From: Sphingomonas sp. DG1-23
GTDB lineage: Bacteria > Pseudomonadota > Alphaproteobacteria > Sphingomonadales > Sphingomonadaceae
NCBI RefSeq assembly: GCF_030730875.1
Contig: NZ_JAVAMA010000013.1
Location: forward strand, 1 to 64,000
Reading direction: 5' to 3'
DNA: 64,000 nucleotides
Shown here: positions 8,168-15,587 of the stretch, piece by piece
Layout of the letters: each line of letters starts with the position of its first letter
Numbering within the stretch: position 1 is the first letter of the stretch
Notes under the pieces: model-generated
Database searches by the model: none
Told to the model about the DNA's origin: nothing
Seen by the model: the letters and a program-made list of their open reading frames with translations, nothing else
Made by a program: the position numbers and the translations under genes

Positions 8168-8584
8168 CTTTCGGGACGACCGCGTCCTCCTCACCCCTCG
8201 CCGCATTAACCGCGAATGCGGCGGAACGCGCGCGGCCCATCCGCGCTGTGCCGCAAAGGTCGCAAAGGGGTGGGATCCATGTGTTCGCTGAAGCGCCTCG
8301 TGCGCATGCTCGCGCGCGACGAGCTACCTCCGGCCGGGCCGGAGGGCTGCCGTGCGCCCGAAACGCGCCCGAAGCCAGCACCGCCGCGGCTGCGCCTCGT
8401 GCGCGAATGCGGTGAACCCGTACGGCATTTTCCCGGAAGGTCGCGCTAGCGATCCGTTGTCGACCTGCGACTATAGCGATCGGCGAGGTTCCGAGGGCGT
8501 TGCTTTCCGGGGTCTTGGCCGGGCGGCGATTCCCTGATCGCCGTCCGGTCTTCCTTTACGCGCACCGGTGCTCGCGCGATCGAC
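8168..8584. other. Gene-poor stretch between the OMP gene and the tmRNA gene
   Basis: About 420 bp without a convincing gene. A 56-codon plus-strand frame starts at ATG 8279 after an AGGGGTGGG purine run and ends at 8449. It is Arg/Pro-rich and I recognise nothing in it. I see no strong promoter or repeat. Confidence 0.4.
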
Positions 8585-8910
8585 CGGGAAAGTGGGGGAC
8601 TTCTGTTGCCCGGTGTCCCCCGTACCGCTGGAATCCGCTTCTGTTGCCCGGTGCGGTCCAACCGCGCATTTTAGTCTAACCTTGGGCCGTTAGGCCGTTG
8701 GGTCAGGCCGCAATAGCGAGTGCTTCGTTATCGTTGGCACTTGTGTAATGGACCGTCACAGTGGCCCACGCTGAGAGATAGATAGCGCTTTTCAACACAC
8801 GTCGATCCTGGTTCGGCCCCGTCAGAAACGGTGTCCAGATACACCACCACTTGTGGTGGAGCCGCCGGGTACTGCCCCCGGGTCCGCTGCGCCTATTGCA
8901 CGCCTTCGTT
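8585..8910 (-). ncRNA. ssrA: tmRNA, circularly permuted two-piece gene
   Basis: Rescues stalled ribosomes by trans-translation. Read on the minus strand, the acceptor piece comes first, ending GGCGGCTCCACCA with the CCA at 8856-8854. An intervening loop of about 33 nt follows. The coding piece begins at 8820 with GGGGCCGAACCAGGATCGAC, matching the tmRNA 5' signature. GGGGCCG pairs with CGGCTCC, including the G3-U70 wobble required by alanyl-tRNA synthetase. The tag frame GCC...TGA spans 8738-8703 and encodes ANDNEALAIAA. Two hairpins follow (8660-8592). Acceptor-first order is the alphaproteobacterial arrangement. The outer ends (about 8905 and 8585) are estimates. Confidence 0.93.
8592..8660 (-). 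ncRNA. ssrA: Twin hairpins in the tmRNA coding piece
   Basis: Two successive hairpins downstream of the tag stop carry the same 16-nt loop, CACCGGGCAACAGAAG on the minus strand. Their stems differ: CCGGACC-type pairs with a 2-nt bulge (8629-8660) and GGGGGA/TCCCCC plus two wobble pairs (8592-8623). They probably correspond to the pseudoknot region that follows the tag in tmRNAs. Confidence 0.7.
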
Positions 8911-9034
8911 TATCCCCATAGCCGGCCGAGGCCGGCAAAACCCATATAGGACGCCCATCGCTTAATGAAAAGGTCAGGTTGGGACCGTTAAGGGCCTTTC
9001 CACCAGCCCGATCACTTGGCATGGAGAGTGCATC

Positions 9035-9466
9035 ATGTTGACGCAGCGGTCCCGCTACGCGCTTCGCGCGATGCTTTTCCTCACCCAGCAGCAGGCTGCT
9101 ACCGGTCCCGTGCCGATGAACCGCATCGCCGCCGAGGCCAACGTACCGCGCAAGTTCCTCGAATTGATCCTCGCCGATCTGCGCGAGGCGGGGTTCCTGC
9201 TGTCCACTCGCGGCAAGATGGGCGGCTATCGCCTCGCCCGGCCGCCGCACCTGATCTCGCTGGGCGAGATCATCCGGGTGATCGAAGGCCCGCTCGCGCT
9301 CGTCCCCTGCGTCAGCCGGACCGCCTATCGCCCGTGCAACGATTGCAAGGACGAAGCCAGCTGCGCGATCCGCCACGCGATGGCGCGGGTGCGCGACGAG
9401 ACCGCGCGCATCCTCGACGGCACCAGCCTCGCCGATGCCGTCGCGGAGGAACTCGCCGCTGCTTAG
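9035..9466 (+). CDS. Rrf2-family transcriptional regulator with four cysteines
   Basis: 143-aa winged-helix repressor of the Rrf2 family (IscR, NsrR and CymR relatives). The N-terminal helix is MLTQRSRYALRAM, the recognition region NVPRKFLELILADLR (~36-50), and the wing STRGKMGGYRLAR (~57-69). Cysteines at 92, 101, 104 and 110 lie where IscR and NsrR carry Fe-S ligands, so it probably senses iron-sulfur, redox or NO status. ATG follows a GGAGAG site. The stop overlaps the mscL stop on the other strand by 2 nt. Its targets are unknown. Confidence 0.9.
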   Translation: MLTQRSRYALRAMLFLTQQQAATGPVPMNRIAAEANVPRKFLELILADLREAGFLLSTRGKMGGYRLARPPHLISLGEIIRVIEGPLALVPCVSRTAYRPCNDCKDEASCAIRHAMARVRDETARILDGTSLADAVAEELAAA

Positions 9467-9906
9467 GCAGCGCCGTTGCGGCTCTTCAGTTCGTCGCGAA
9501 TCTCGCGCAGCAAGGCGATGTCGGCGGGCTCGGGCGCATCGGCGGGCGCAGGATCTTCATGCCGCAGCACCCGGTTGGCGAAGCGCACCAGCAGGAAGAT
9601 CATGAAGGCGAGGATCAGGAAATTGATCACCACCGTGACGAACTGGCCGAAGCCGAACAAGGGCACGCCGGCGGCCTTGAGCGCCGCATAATCGGTCAGC
9701 GACCCCTTATACTCCGCCGGAATCTCGCCCAGCCGGACGAAATAGCTCGAGAAATCGAACCCGCCGAACAGCCAGCCCACCACCGGCATGATCAGATCGT
9801 CGGTCAGCGATTTGGTGATCGTGCCGAACGCGGCGCCGATGATCACGCCGACCGCGAGATCGAGCACATTGCCGCGGGCGATGAAGGTCCTGAATTCCTT
9901 CCACAT
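9463..9906 (-). CDS. mscL: Large-conductance mechanosensitive channel MscL
   Basis: Inner-membrane emergency channel that opens on hypo-osmotic shock. 147 aa, with the N-terminal amphipathic helix MWKEFRTFIARGNVLDLAVG, TM1 with the gate (VGVIIGAAFGTI), TM2 (VTVVINFLILAFMIFLLV) and a charged cytoplasmic helix LLREIRDELKSR. I chose ATG 9906, about 9 nt after AGGAGG, over GTG 9912, which is too close to that site. It converges on the Rrf2 gene and diverges from lemA. Confidence 0.97.
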   Translation of the reverse strand: MWKEFRTFIARGNVLDLAVGVIIGAAFGTITKSLTDDLIMPVVGWLFGGFDFSSYFVRLGEIPAEYKGSLTDYAALKAAGVPLFGFGQFVTVVINFLILAFMIFLLVRFANRVLRHEDPAPADAPEPADIALLREIRDELKSRNGAA

Positions 9907-10018
9907 GGGCACAAACCTCCTGCTCTGGTCGTTCGGCGTCGACCATGTCCGATTTCGCTTTCAGGCTCCAGTGTTGCCATCGTATAAGACACTCCTCGAC
10001 CAAGATCCGGAGGATCAC

Positions 10019-10603
10019 GTGATCAAGTTTCGTGCCGCATTCGCCCTCGCCGGCGCCGTTCTGCTCTCCGCCTGCGGGCTCAACAGCGTGCCCACTGCCG
10101 AGGAGAACGCCAAGGCGCGCTGGGCCGACGTCCAGACCAATTATCAGCGCCGCGCCGATCTGATTCCCAATCTCGTCGCCACCGTGAAAGGCGCCGCGGG
10201 CTCCGAGGGCAAGATCCTCAACGACGTGGTCAGCGCTCGCGCGCAGGCGACTCAGATCCAGGTGAGCGGCGACGATCTCACCGATCCGGCCAAGGTCTCG
10301 GCGTTCAACCGGGCGCAGAACGGCCTGTCGCTGTCGCTGCAGCGGCTGCAGGAGGCCTATCCGCAGCTCCAGAGCCAAGGCAATTTCAAGACGCTGATGG
10401 ATCAGCTCGAGGGCACCGAGAATCGCATCGCGATCTCGATCCGCGACTACAACACGGCCGTGCAGGCGTATAACACCCGCATCCGCACCTTCCCCGACGC
10501 GGTCGGCGCCAAGATCTTCTACGGCTCCAAGCCGATGACGCCGTTTCAGGCCCAGGCCGGCGCCGACAAGGCGCCGACGGTCGATTTCGGGAACGGCAGC
10601 TGA
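10019..10603 (+). CDS. LemA family lipoprotein
   Basis: 194 aa from GTG 10019, which follows GGAGG by 5 nt. An N-terminal lipobox LLSAC gives a predicted lipidated Cys19. After it comes the coiled-coil LemA domain, with WADVQTNYQRRADLIPNLVATVKG (the most conserved family stretch) and later YNTAVQAYNTRIRTFP. The family is widespread and poorly understood, and is usually encoded next to TPM-domain proteins, as here. It is the first gene of an apparent lemA-TPM-TPM operon. Confidence 0.93.
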   Translation: MIKFRAAFALAGAVLLSACGLNSVPTAEENAKARWADVQTNYQRRADLIPNLVATVKGAAGSEGKILNDVVSARAQATQIQVSGDDLTDPAKVSAFNRAQNGLSLSLQRLQEAYPQLQSQGNFKTLMDQLEGTENRIAISIRDYNTAVQAYNTRIRTFPDAVGAKIFYGSKPMTPFQAQAGADKAPTVDFGNGS

Positions 10604-10673
10604 TCCTTCGGCGCGTTGCTTGCGCGGCCGGCGGCATCGTCGGCCGCGATCCCCATTTTCGTGAGAGCAGGTG

Positions 10674-11543
10674 ATGGGTATCTTACGGTTTCTGCTGGCC
10701 CTGCTCCTGCTCGTGCCACTCGCGGCGCAGGCACAGCCCAATTTTCCCAAGCGCGACCGCGAACCTGTGGTCGACGCGGCGAATCTGCTGAACGCGGCGC
10801 AAAAGGCCGAGATCACGACCCTTGCGGAGGACATCGACAAGGCGAGCACCCGCCAGTTCGTCGTCGCCACCATTCCCGATCTGCAGGGCTATGACATCGC
10901 CGATTATGGCTACCAGCTCGGCCGGGCATGGGGGATCGGGCAGAAGGACGCCAATAACGGCATCCTCCTCATCGTCGCGCCCAAGGAACGCAAGGTGCGG
11001 ATCGAGGTCGGCTACGGGCTCGAGCCGATCATGACCGACGCGATGTCGAGCAGCATCATCCAGGAAACGATCCTCCCGCGCTTCAAGGCGGGCGACATGT
11101 CCGGCGGGATCGTCGCCGGCGCGCAGGCGATCGGCGCGCAGATGAGGCTTCCGCTCGAAGCCGCCGAGGCGCGCGCCAAAGCGACCGCCGACAAGCAGGT
11201 CCAGCAGCGCCCACGCCGGGCGAACAACAATGGCGGGCTTCCCTGGGGCCTGATCTTCTGGGGAATCATCTTCGTCTTCGTCCTGCTGCCGATGTTCGCG
11301 CGCGGGTTCGGCGGCCGGCGGCGCAAAGGACCTTGGGGTGCCCGCGCCTATCGGCGCGACGACGGCGGCGCGCTGCCGATCATCCTGTGGAGCATCGCCA
11401 ACGAGATCGGCCGCAGCTCGGGCGGGTCGTCAGGCTGGGGTGGCGGTGGCGGTGACGGCGGAGGCTGGGGCGGCGGTGGCGGCGGCGGCTTCTCCGGCGG
11501 CGGTGGATCGTTCGGGGGCGGTGGCGCCTCGGGGAGCTGGTGA
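10674..11543 (+). CDS. TPM-domain membrane protein with Gly-rich tail
   Basis: 289 aa. A signal peptide (MGILRFLLALLLLVPLAAQAQ) precedes a TPM_phosphatase (YgcG/Psb32-type) domain at ~30-165 (VVDAANLLNAAQ, STRQFVVATIPDLQG, NNGILLIVAPKERKVRIEVGYG). One transmembrane helix follows (~186-206, GLIFWGIIFVFVLLPMF), then a 45-residue Gly/Ser/Trp tail. ATG 10674 was preferred to GTG 10671. The domain faces the periplasm. Family biochemistry is uncertain, with reported links to membrane or photosystem maintenance. The stop overlaps the next gene's start. Confidence 0.88.
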   Translation: MGILRFLLALLLLVPLAAQAQPNFPKRDREPVVDAANLLNAAQKAEITTLAEDIDKASTRQFVVATIPDLQGYDIADYGYQLGRAWGIGQKDANNGILLIVAPKERKVRIEVGYGLEPIMTDAMSSSIIQETILPRFKAGDMSGGIVAGAQAIGAQMRLPLEAAEARAKATADKQVQQRPRRANNNGGLPWGLIFWGIIFVFVLLPMFARGFGGRRRKGPWGARAYRRDDGGALPIILWSIANEIGRSSGGSSGWGGGGGDGGGWGGGGGGGFSGGGGSFGGGGASGSW

Positions 11544-12211
11544 TGCGATTGACCGAAGCCGATCATGCACGGGTCACCGCTGCGGTCTCCGCAGCCGAGC
11601 TGTCGACCGATGGCGAGATCGTCACCGTCGTCGCCGGCCGTTCGGATGCCTATCACGACGTCGCGCTCCACTGGACGGTGCTGGCGATGCTGTTGGTGCT
11701 GGCGCTGCTGGCGTGGCAGCCGGCGCCGGTCGAATGGCTCCATGCCCTGCTGATCGATGCGTGGTCGGAAACTCCGCCGCGCTGGTATCTCACCTTCGCC
11801 CTGGTCCTGATGGCACTCACCTTCCTCGTGGCGCGGGTGGTCCTCGCGCTCGATGCGCTGCGGATGGCGCTGACTCCGGGCGCGACCAAGACGCGGCGGG
11901 TTCATGCCCGCGCGCTGGCGCTGTTCCGCACCGCTGCCGAGAAGCGCACCAAAGCGTCCACCGGGGTTTTGCTCTATCTCAGCCTCGCCGAGCATCGCGC
12001 CGAGATCATCGCCGACGAATCGATCCACTCCAAAGTCTCGGCCGACGTGTGGGGCGAAGCGATGGCGGTGCTGATCGCCGCGGTGAAGCAGGGCCGCCCC
12101 GGCGACGGGCTAGCCGAAGCCGTCGCGCAGATCGGCACGGTGCTCGCCGCGCATTTCCCGCGCAGCGAAGGCGACACGAACGAGCTTCCCGATCGGCTGA
12201 TCGAACTCTAG
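11543..12211 (+). CDS. Second TPM-domain membrane protein
   Basis: 222 aa. A short N-terminal TPM-like part (LTEADHARVTAAVSAAELSTDGEIVTVV) is interrupted by two transmembrane helices (~45-62 and ~82-105). The rest of the domain follows on the cytoplasmic side (TGVLLYLSLAEHRAEIIADESI). ATG 11543 overlaps the TGA of the previous gene by one base, which indicates translational coupling. Such paired TPM proteins after LemA are common. Function is unknown. Confidence 0.82.
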   Translation: MRLTEADHARVTAAVSAAELSTDGEIVTVVAGRSDAYHDVALHWTVLAMLLVLALLAWQPAPVEWLHALLIDAWSETPPRWYLTFALVLMALTFLVARVVLALDALRMALTPGATKTRRVHARALALFRTAAEKRTKASTGVLLYLSLAEHRAEIIADESIHSKVSADVWGEAMAVLIAAVKQGRPGDGLAEAVAQIGTVLAAHFPRSEGDTNELPDRLIEL

Positions 12212-12221
12212 GGACGTCCGC

Positions 12222-12749
12222 ATGACGGACGAACCGACAGAGATCGCCTGGCAGGGCAAGTGGATTGTCGCGAAGCGGCAGGGCAAATGGGAATATGTGT
12301 CGCGCGCCCGCGACATCCAGGCCGCGGCGATCGTCGCGATCGACGATCAGGATCATGTCCTGCTCGTCGATCAGTATCGAGTCCCGCTCGGCAAGCGCTG
12401 TCTCGAGCTTCCCGCCGGGCTGATCGGCGACGAGCATGACGGCGATACCGCGCTCGACGCCGCCCGCCGCGAGCTCGCGGAGGAAACCGGCTATCATTGC
12501 GGCCATGTCGAGGATCTCGGCTATTTCCATTCCTCGCCGGGCATGGTCAGCGAAGGCTTCACTCTGGTCCGCGCCACCGGGCTGACCAAGGTAAGCGAGG
12601 GCGGCGGCACCGCCGACGAGGACATCGTCGTGCACCGCGTGCCGCGCAGTGATCTGCCCGGCTTCGTCGCGCAGAAGCGCGCGGAGGGCTTGGCGATCGA
12701 CGTCAAATTGCTGCTTCTGCTCGGCGGGACGCTGCTCGCCCGGTCCTGA
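12222..12749 (+). CDS. Nudix hydrolase, ADP-ribose pyrophosphatase-like
   Basis: 175-aa cytosolic hydrolase of nucleoside-diphosphate derivatives. The Nudix box spans residues ~66-90 (GLIGD...AARRELAEETGY), with the catalytic REL at 83-85 and E87-E88. The upstream strand QAAAIVAIDDQDHVLLVDQYR and the SPGMVSEGFTLV region resemble the ADP-ribose/NudF subgroup. It lies 10 nt after the second TPM gene, so co-transcription is likely. The substrate is not proven. Confidence 0.87.
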   Translation: MTDEPTEIAWQGKWIVAKRQGKWEYVSRARDIQAAAIVAIDDQDHVLLVDQYRVPLGKRCLELPAGLIGDEHDGDTALDAARRELAEETGYHCGHVEDLGYFHSSPGMVSEGFTLVRATGLTKVSEGGGTADEDIVVHRVPRSDLPGFVAQKRAEGLAIDVKLLLLLGGTLLARS

Positions 12750-12759
12750 CGGGCGAACC

Positions 12760-13089
12760 TCAGGCGCGGATCGCGACTTCCACCCGCTCGCCCGCCGCAA
12801 CGCCGGCCGCGCGGCGGACCTCGGCCTTTACCGGCAGCAGATAGCCGTCGCTGTCCTTGTGCGGGAACGCCGAGGAAGCGAACGCCACCCCGTTGACGCG
12901 CGCCTCGACCCGTACCGACCCGAAGCCGCGGCCGGCGCCCATCGCGCGCAGCTCGAAGGCGCGCGCCCGGATCGCATCGGCCGGTTCGCCGGTGATCGTC
13001 ACGAAATGCCAGCTGCCCTTGGCCGGGGGCTGGGGCGTCCAGCGCCAGAGCTCGGCTTCGAAGGTCAGCATGTCGTCGGGCGCGGGCAT
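12760..13089 (-). CDS. DUF1905-domain protein
   Basis: 109-aa single-domain protein that fits DUF1905. It starts DDMLTFEAELWRW, continues GSWHFVTITGEPADAIRARA, and has an FGSVRVEARVNGVAFASSAFPH segment followed by YLLPVKAEVRRAAGV and ERVEVAIRA. The family forms a small double-psi-like barrel and has no assigned activity. It is convergent with the Nudix gene (10-nt gap). Whether it shares the folK transcript is unclear. Confidence 0.78.
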   Translation of the reverse strand: MPAPDDMLTFEAELWRWTPQPPAKGSWHFVTITGEPADAIRARAFELRAMGAGRGFGSVRVEARVNGVAFASSAFPHKDSDGYLLPVKAEVRRAAGVAAGERVEVAIRA

Positions 13090-13137
13090 CGCAGCGCTCT
13101 GGCGTCTTTCGGCCGCGGCGTAAAGCGACGCGCCGGG

Positions 13138-13614
13138 TCAGCGCCTGGCGAGGCGGTGGGCGATCTGGCGAACGCTGAGACCGCTCAGCGGATCGCGCCA
13201 GTCGGGCGCCACGGCGCGCAACGGCCGCAGCACGAAATCGCGCTCGCGGAAGCGCGCGTGCGGGATCGTCAGCCCCGGCGTCCCCCACATGCCCCCGGAC
13301 CACAGGATGATGTCGAGATCGATCACCCGCGCGGCCCAATTGCGTCCGCGACGCCGGCCGAAACCGCGTTCGATCGCCTTGAGCCGCGCGAGCAACGCCG
13401 GCGGCGTCTCTTCGGTCTCGATCAGCGCGACGGCATTGGCGAACCGTCGCTTCGACGGGCCCAGCGGCGGGGTGCGCAGCACCGGCGAGACTGCGAGCAC
13501 GCCCCCCAACACGGCGAGCGCCGCGACGACTTCGGCTTCGGGACTGCCGTGGCGGCCCCGGCGGTTGGAGCCCAATGCGATCGCGTAGAGAAATGTCGGC
13601 ACGCGGGCTTTCAA
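13138..13614 (-). CDS. folK: 2-amino-4-hydroxy-6-hydroxymethyldihydropteridine diphosphokinase
   Basis: 158-aa HPPK, which transfers pyrophosphate from ATP to the pterin before dihydropteroate synthase in folate synthesis. The N-terminal motif is YAIALGSNRRG. The substrate loop is TPPLGPSKRRFANAVALIET, and the catalytic signature RNWAARVIDLDIILW corresponds to the family RWGPRxIDLDIL. IPHARFRERDFVLRPL follows. Other folate genes are not adjacent. Confidence 0.95.
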   Translation of the reverse strand: MKARVPTFLYAIALGSNRRGRHGSPEAEVVAALAVLGGVLAVSPVLRTPPLGPSKRRFANAVALIETEETPPALLARLKAIERGFGRRRGRNWAARVIDLDIILWSGGMWGTPGLTIPHARFRERDFVLRPLRAVAPDWRDPLSGLSVRQIAHRLARR

Positions 13615-13747
13615 AATAGGAATTGCCGTGCTGTGCTTCGCCGGCTCTTTGAACCGGTGAAGCCAGCTAGTGGCGATTGCGTAACATCGTTTCCCATGCG
13701 CGTGATTTTCGTTCGAGATTCACGCGGAAACGCTGAACTTTGTCAAT

Positions 13748-14596
13748 TTAGACGTCCTGCACCAGCCGCCCGTAAAGCTCGGGCCGCCGGTCGCGGAAGA
13801 AGCCGAACGCGGCGCGGTGGCGCTTGACCCGATCGAGGTCGAGCCGCGCGGTGATCACCCCGGTCTCCTCGCGGTCGAGCTCGGCGAGGATGTCGCCGCG
13901 CTCGTCGGTGATGAAGCTGGTGCCGTAAAAGGTCTGGCCATGCTCGGTGCCGACGCGGTTGGCGGCGATCACGGGGACGACGTTCGACACCGCATGCCCG
14001 ACCATCGCTCGGCGCCACAGCCGCGCGGTATCGAGGCTGTCGTCGTGCGGCTCGGATCCGATCGCCGTCGGGTAGAACAATATCTCGGCGCCCATCAGCA
14101 TCATCGCGCGCGCGGTCTCGGGATACCATTGGTCCCAGCACACCCCGACGCCGATCTTGGCGCCCGGACCGTTCCACACCTTGAACCCGGTATTGCCCGG
14201 CCGGAAATAGAATTTCTCCTCATAGCCCGGGCCGTCGGGGATATGGCTCTTGCGATAGACGCCTTCGACTCGTCCGTCCGGGCCGATCATCGCGAGGCTG
14301 TTATAGAAATGCGGCCCGTCGGCCTCGAAGAAGCTGGTCGGGATGTGAATGCCCAGATCGGCGGCGAGATGCTGCATTGCCAGCACCGCCTTGTGCTCGT
14401 TCGCCGGCCTGGCATTGGCGAACAGCCCCTCGTCCTCGACCCGGCAGAAATATTCGCCTTCGAACAATTCGGGCGGCAGCACGACCTGCGCGCCCCTGCC
14501 CGCCGCCTCGCGGACGAGCTCGGACACGGCCTTGATGTTGGCGTCGATATCGTTGGTGAAGGCGAGCTGGAGCGCCGCGACGGTGATCTCGGTCAT
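13748..14596 (-). CDS. aguB: N-carbamoylputrescine amidase
   Basis: 282-aa nitrilase-superfamily enzyme converting N-carbamoylputrescine to putrescine, CO2 and NH3. The Glu-Lys-Cys triad is visible at E43 (LPPELFEG), K116 (VYRKSHIPDGPGY) and C153 (GVCWDQWYPE). FYFRPGNTGF and the C-terminal EETGVITARLDLDRV match the AguB subgroup. It lies 7 nt downstream of aguA, forming the second step of the agmatine route to putrescine. Confidence 0.95.
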   Translation of the reverse strand: MTEITVAALQLAFTNDIDANIKAVSELVREAAGRGAQVVLPPELFEGEYFCRVEDEGLFANARPANEHKAVLAMQHLAADLGIHIPTSFFEADGPHFYNSLAMIGPDGRVEGVYRKSHIPDGPGYEEKFYFRPGNTGFKVWNGPGAKIGVGVCWDQWYPETARAMMLMGAEILFYPTAIGSEPHDDSLDTARLWRRAMVGHAVSNVVPVIAANRVGTEHGQTFYGTSFITDERGDILAELDREETGVITARLDLDRVKRHRAAFGFFRDRRPELYGRLVQDV

Positions 14597-14603
14597 AATT
14601 TCC

Positions 14604-15578
14604 TCAGAGCCGCGGTAGCTGCTGGCTGATGCAATGGAAGCTGCCGCCGCCGGTCAAGATATGGTCGGCGCGCTGGCCGACAACCTGCCGGCCCGGGAAA
14701 AGCGCCTCCAGCGCGGCGACCGCCGCGTCGTCATTCTCCTGGCCATAGACGGGCACGACCACCGCAGCGTTGCCGATATAGAAGTTCATATAGCTCGCCG
14801 GGATGATCTCCTCCTCGGGGCTCAGCACCCGGCCCGGCGAAGGGAAGCGGACCACCTCGACGCCGAAGCGCGCGGCGCGCTGCGCGGCATCCTGATAGAC
14901 GCGCCAATTGGGGTCGTTGTCGGTGGCTTCGGGGATCAGCAGGCGGTTCTCGCCGACGAAACGCGCGAGATTGTCGACATGACCGTCGGTATGGTCGTTG
15001 AGCAGCCCGTCGCCGAGCCACAGCACCCGCGAATAGCCAAGACTGGTTTCGAGCAGGGCTTCGACATCGGCCCTGGTCAGATTGGGATTGCGATTGGGGT
15101 TGAGCAGGCATTGCTCGGTGGTGACGCACCGTCCGGTGCCGTCGCCGTCGATCGCGCCGCCTTCGAGGATCCAGTCATGCGCCTCGACCGTCAGCTTCCG
15201 GTTGCGCGCGAGCCGCGCCCCGACGTCCGAATCGCCCGCGAGATCGTATTTCCCGCCCCAGCCGTTGAAGCGGAAATCGTGCGCGCGGCCGCCGCCGTCC
15301 ATGATCGGGCCGGTATCGCGCAGCCAGATGTCGCCGAACGGCTCGACCACCACCTGCGCCGAATCGCCGACGATGCGCTCGGCGGCGCCCGCCGCCTCGG
15401 TATCGGCGGCGACGAGGATCACCGTCTCGCCGCGCCCGCCGGCATGCACCGCGCGGGCGAAGGCGGCCACCTCCTCCCGCGCCGGTTCGAGGTCTTCGAG
15501 CCACAGTTCGGCATGGCTCGGAAAGCCGATCCACACGGCTTCATGCGGCGCCCATTCGGGGGGAGGAGGCAGAATCAT
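14604..15578 (-). CDS. aguA: Agmatine deiminase
   Basis: 324-aa guanidino-modifying enzyme of the peptidyl-arginine-deiminase fold, hydrolysing agmatine to N-carbamoylputrescine and ammonia. Motifs include WLRDTGPIM, GAIDGDGTGRCVTTEQCLLNPNRN, LNDHTDGHVDNLARFVG and the C-terminal GGGSFHCISQQLP with catalytic C316. It is 9 nt after the M28 peptidase gene and 7 nt before aguB, so the three are probably co-transcribed. The amide groups may come from amino-acid or peptide breakdown. Confidence 0.95.
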   Translation of the reverse strand: MILPPPPEWAPHEAVWIGFPSHAELWLEDLEPAREEVAAFARAVHAGGRGETVILVAADTEAAGAAERIVGDSAQVVVEPFGDIWLRDTGPIMDGGGRAHDFRFNGWGGKYDLAGDSDVGARLARNRKLTVEAHDWILEGGAIDGDGTGRCVTTEQCLLNPNRNPNLTRADVEALLETSLGYSRVLWLGDGLLNDHTDGHVDNLARFVGENRLLIPEATDNDPNWRVYQDAAQRAARFGVEVVRFPSPGRVLSPEEEIIPASYMNFYIGNAAVVVPVYGQENDDAAVAALEALFPGRQVVGQRADHILTGGGSFHCISQQLPRL

Positions 15579-15587
15579 GCCGCGCTA

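Noticed and set aside
8279..8449. 56-codon plus-strand frame after the OMP gene
   Set aside because: Arg/Pro-rich composition and no relatives known to me; kept only as a remark in the gene-poor stretch.
8592..8660. Plus-strand small RNA made of two hairpins
   Set aside because: The hairpins lie just downstream of the tmRNA tag on the minus strand and are better explained as part of the tmRNA coding piece.
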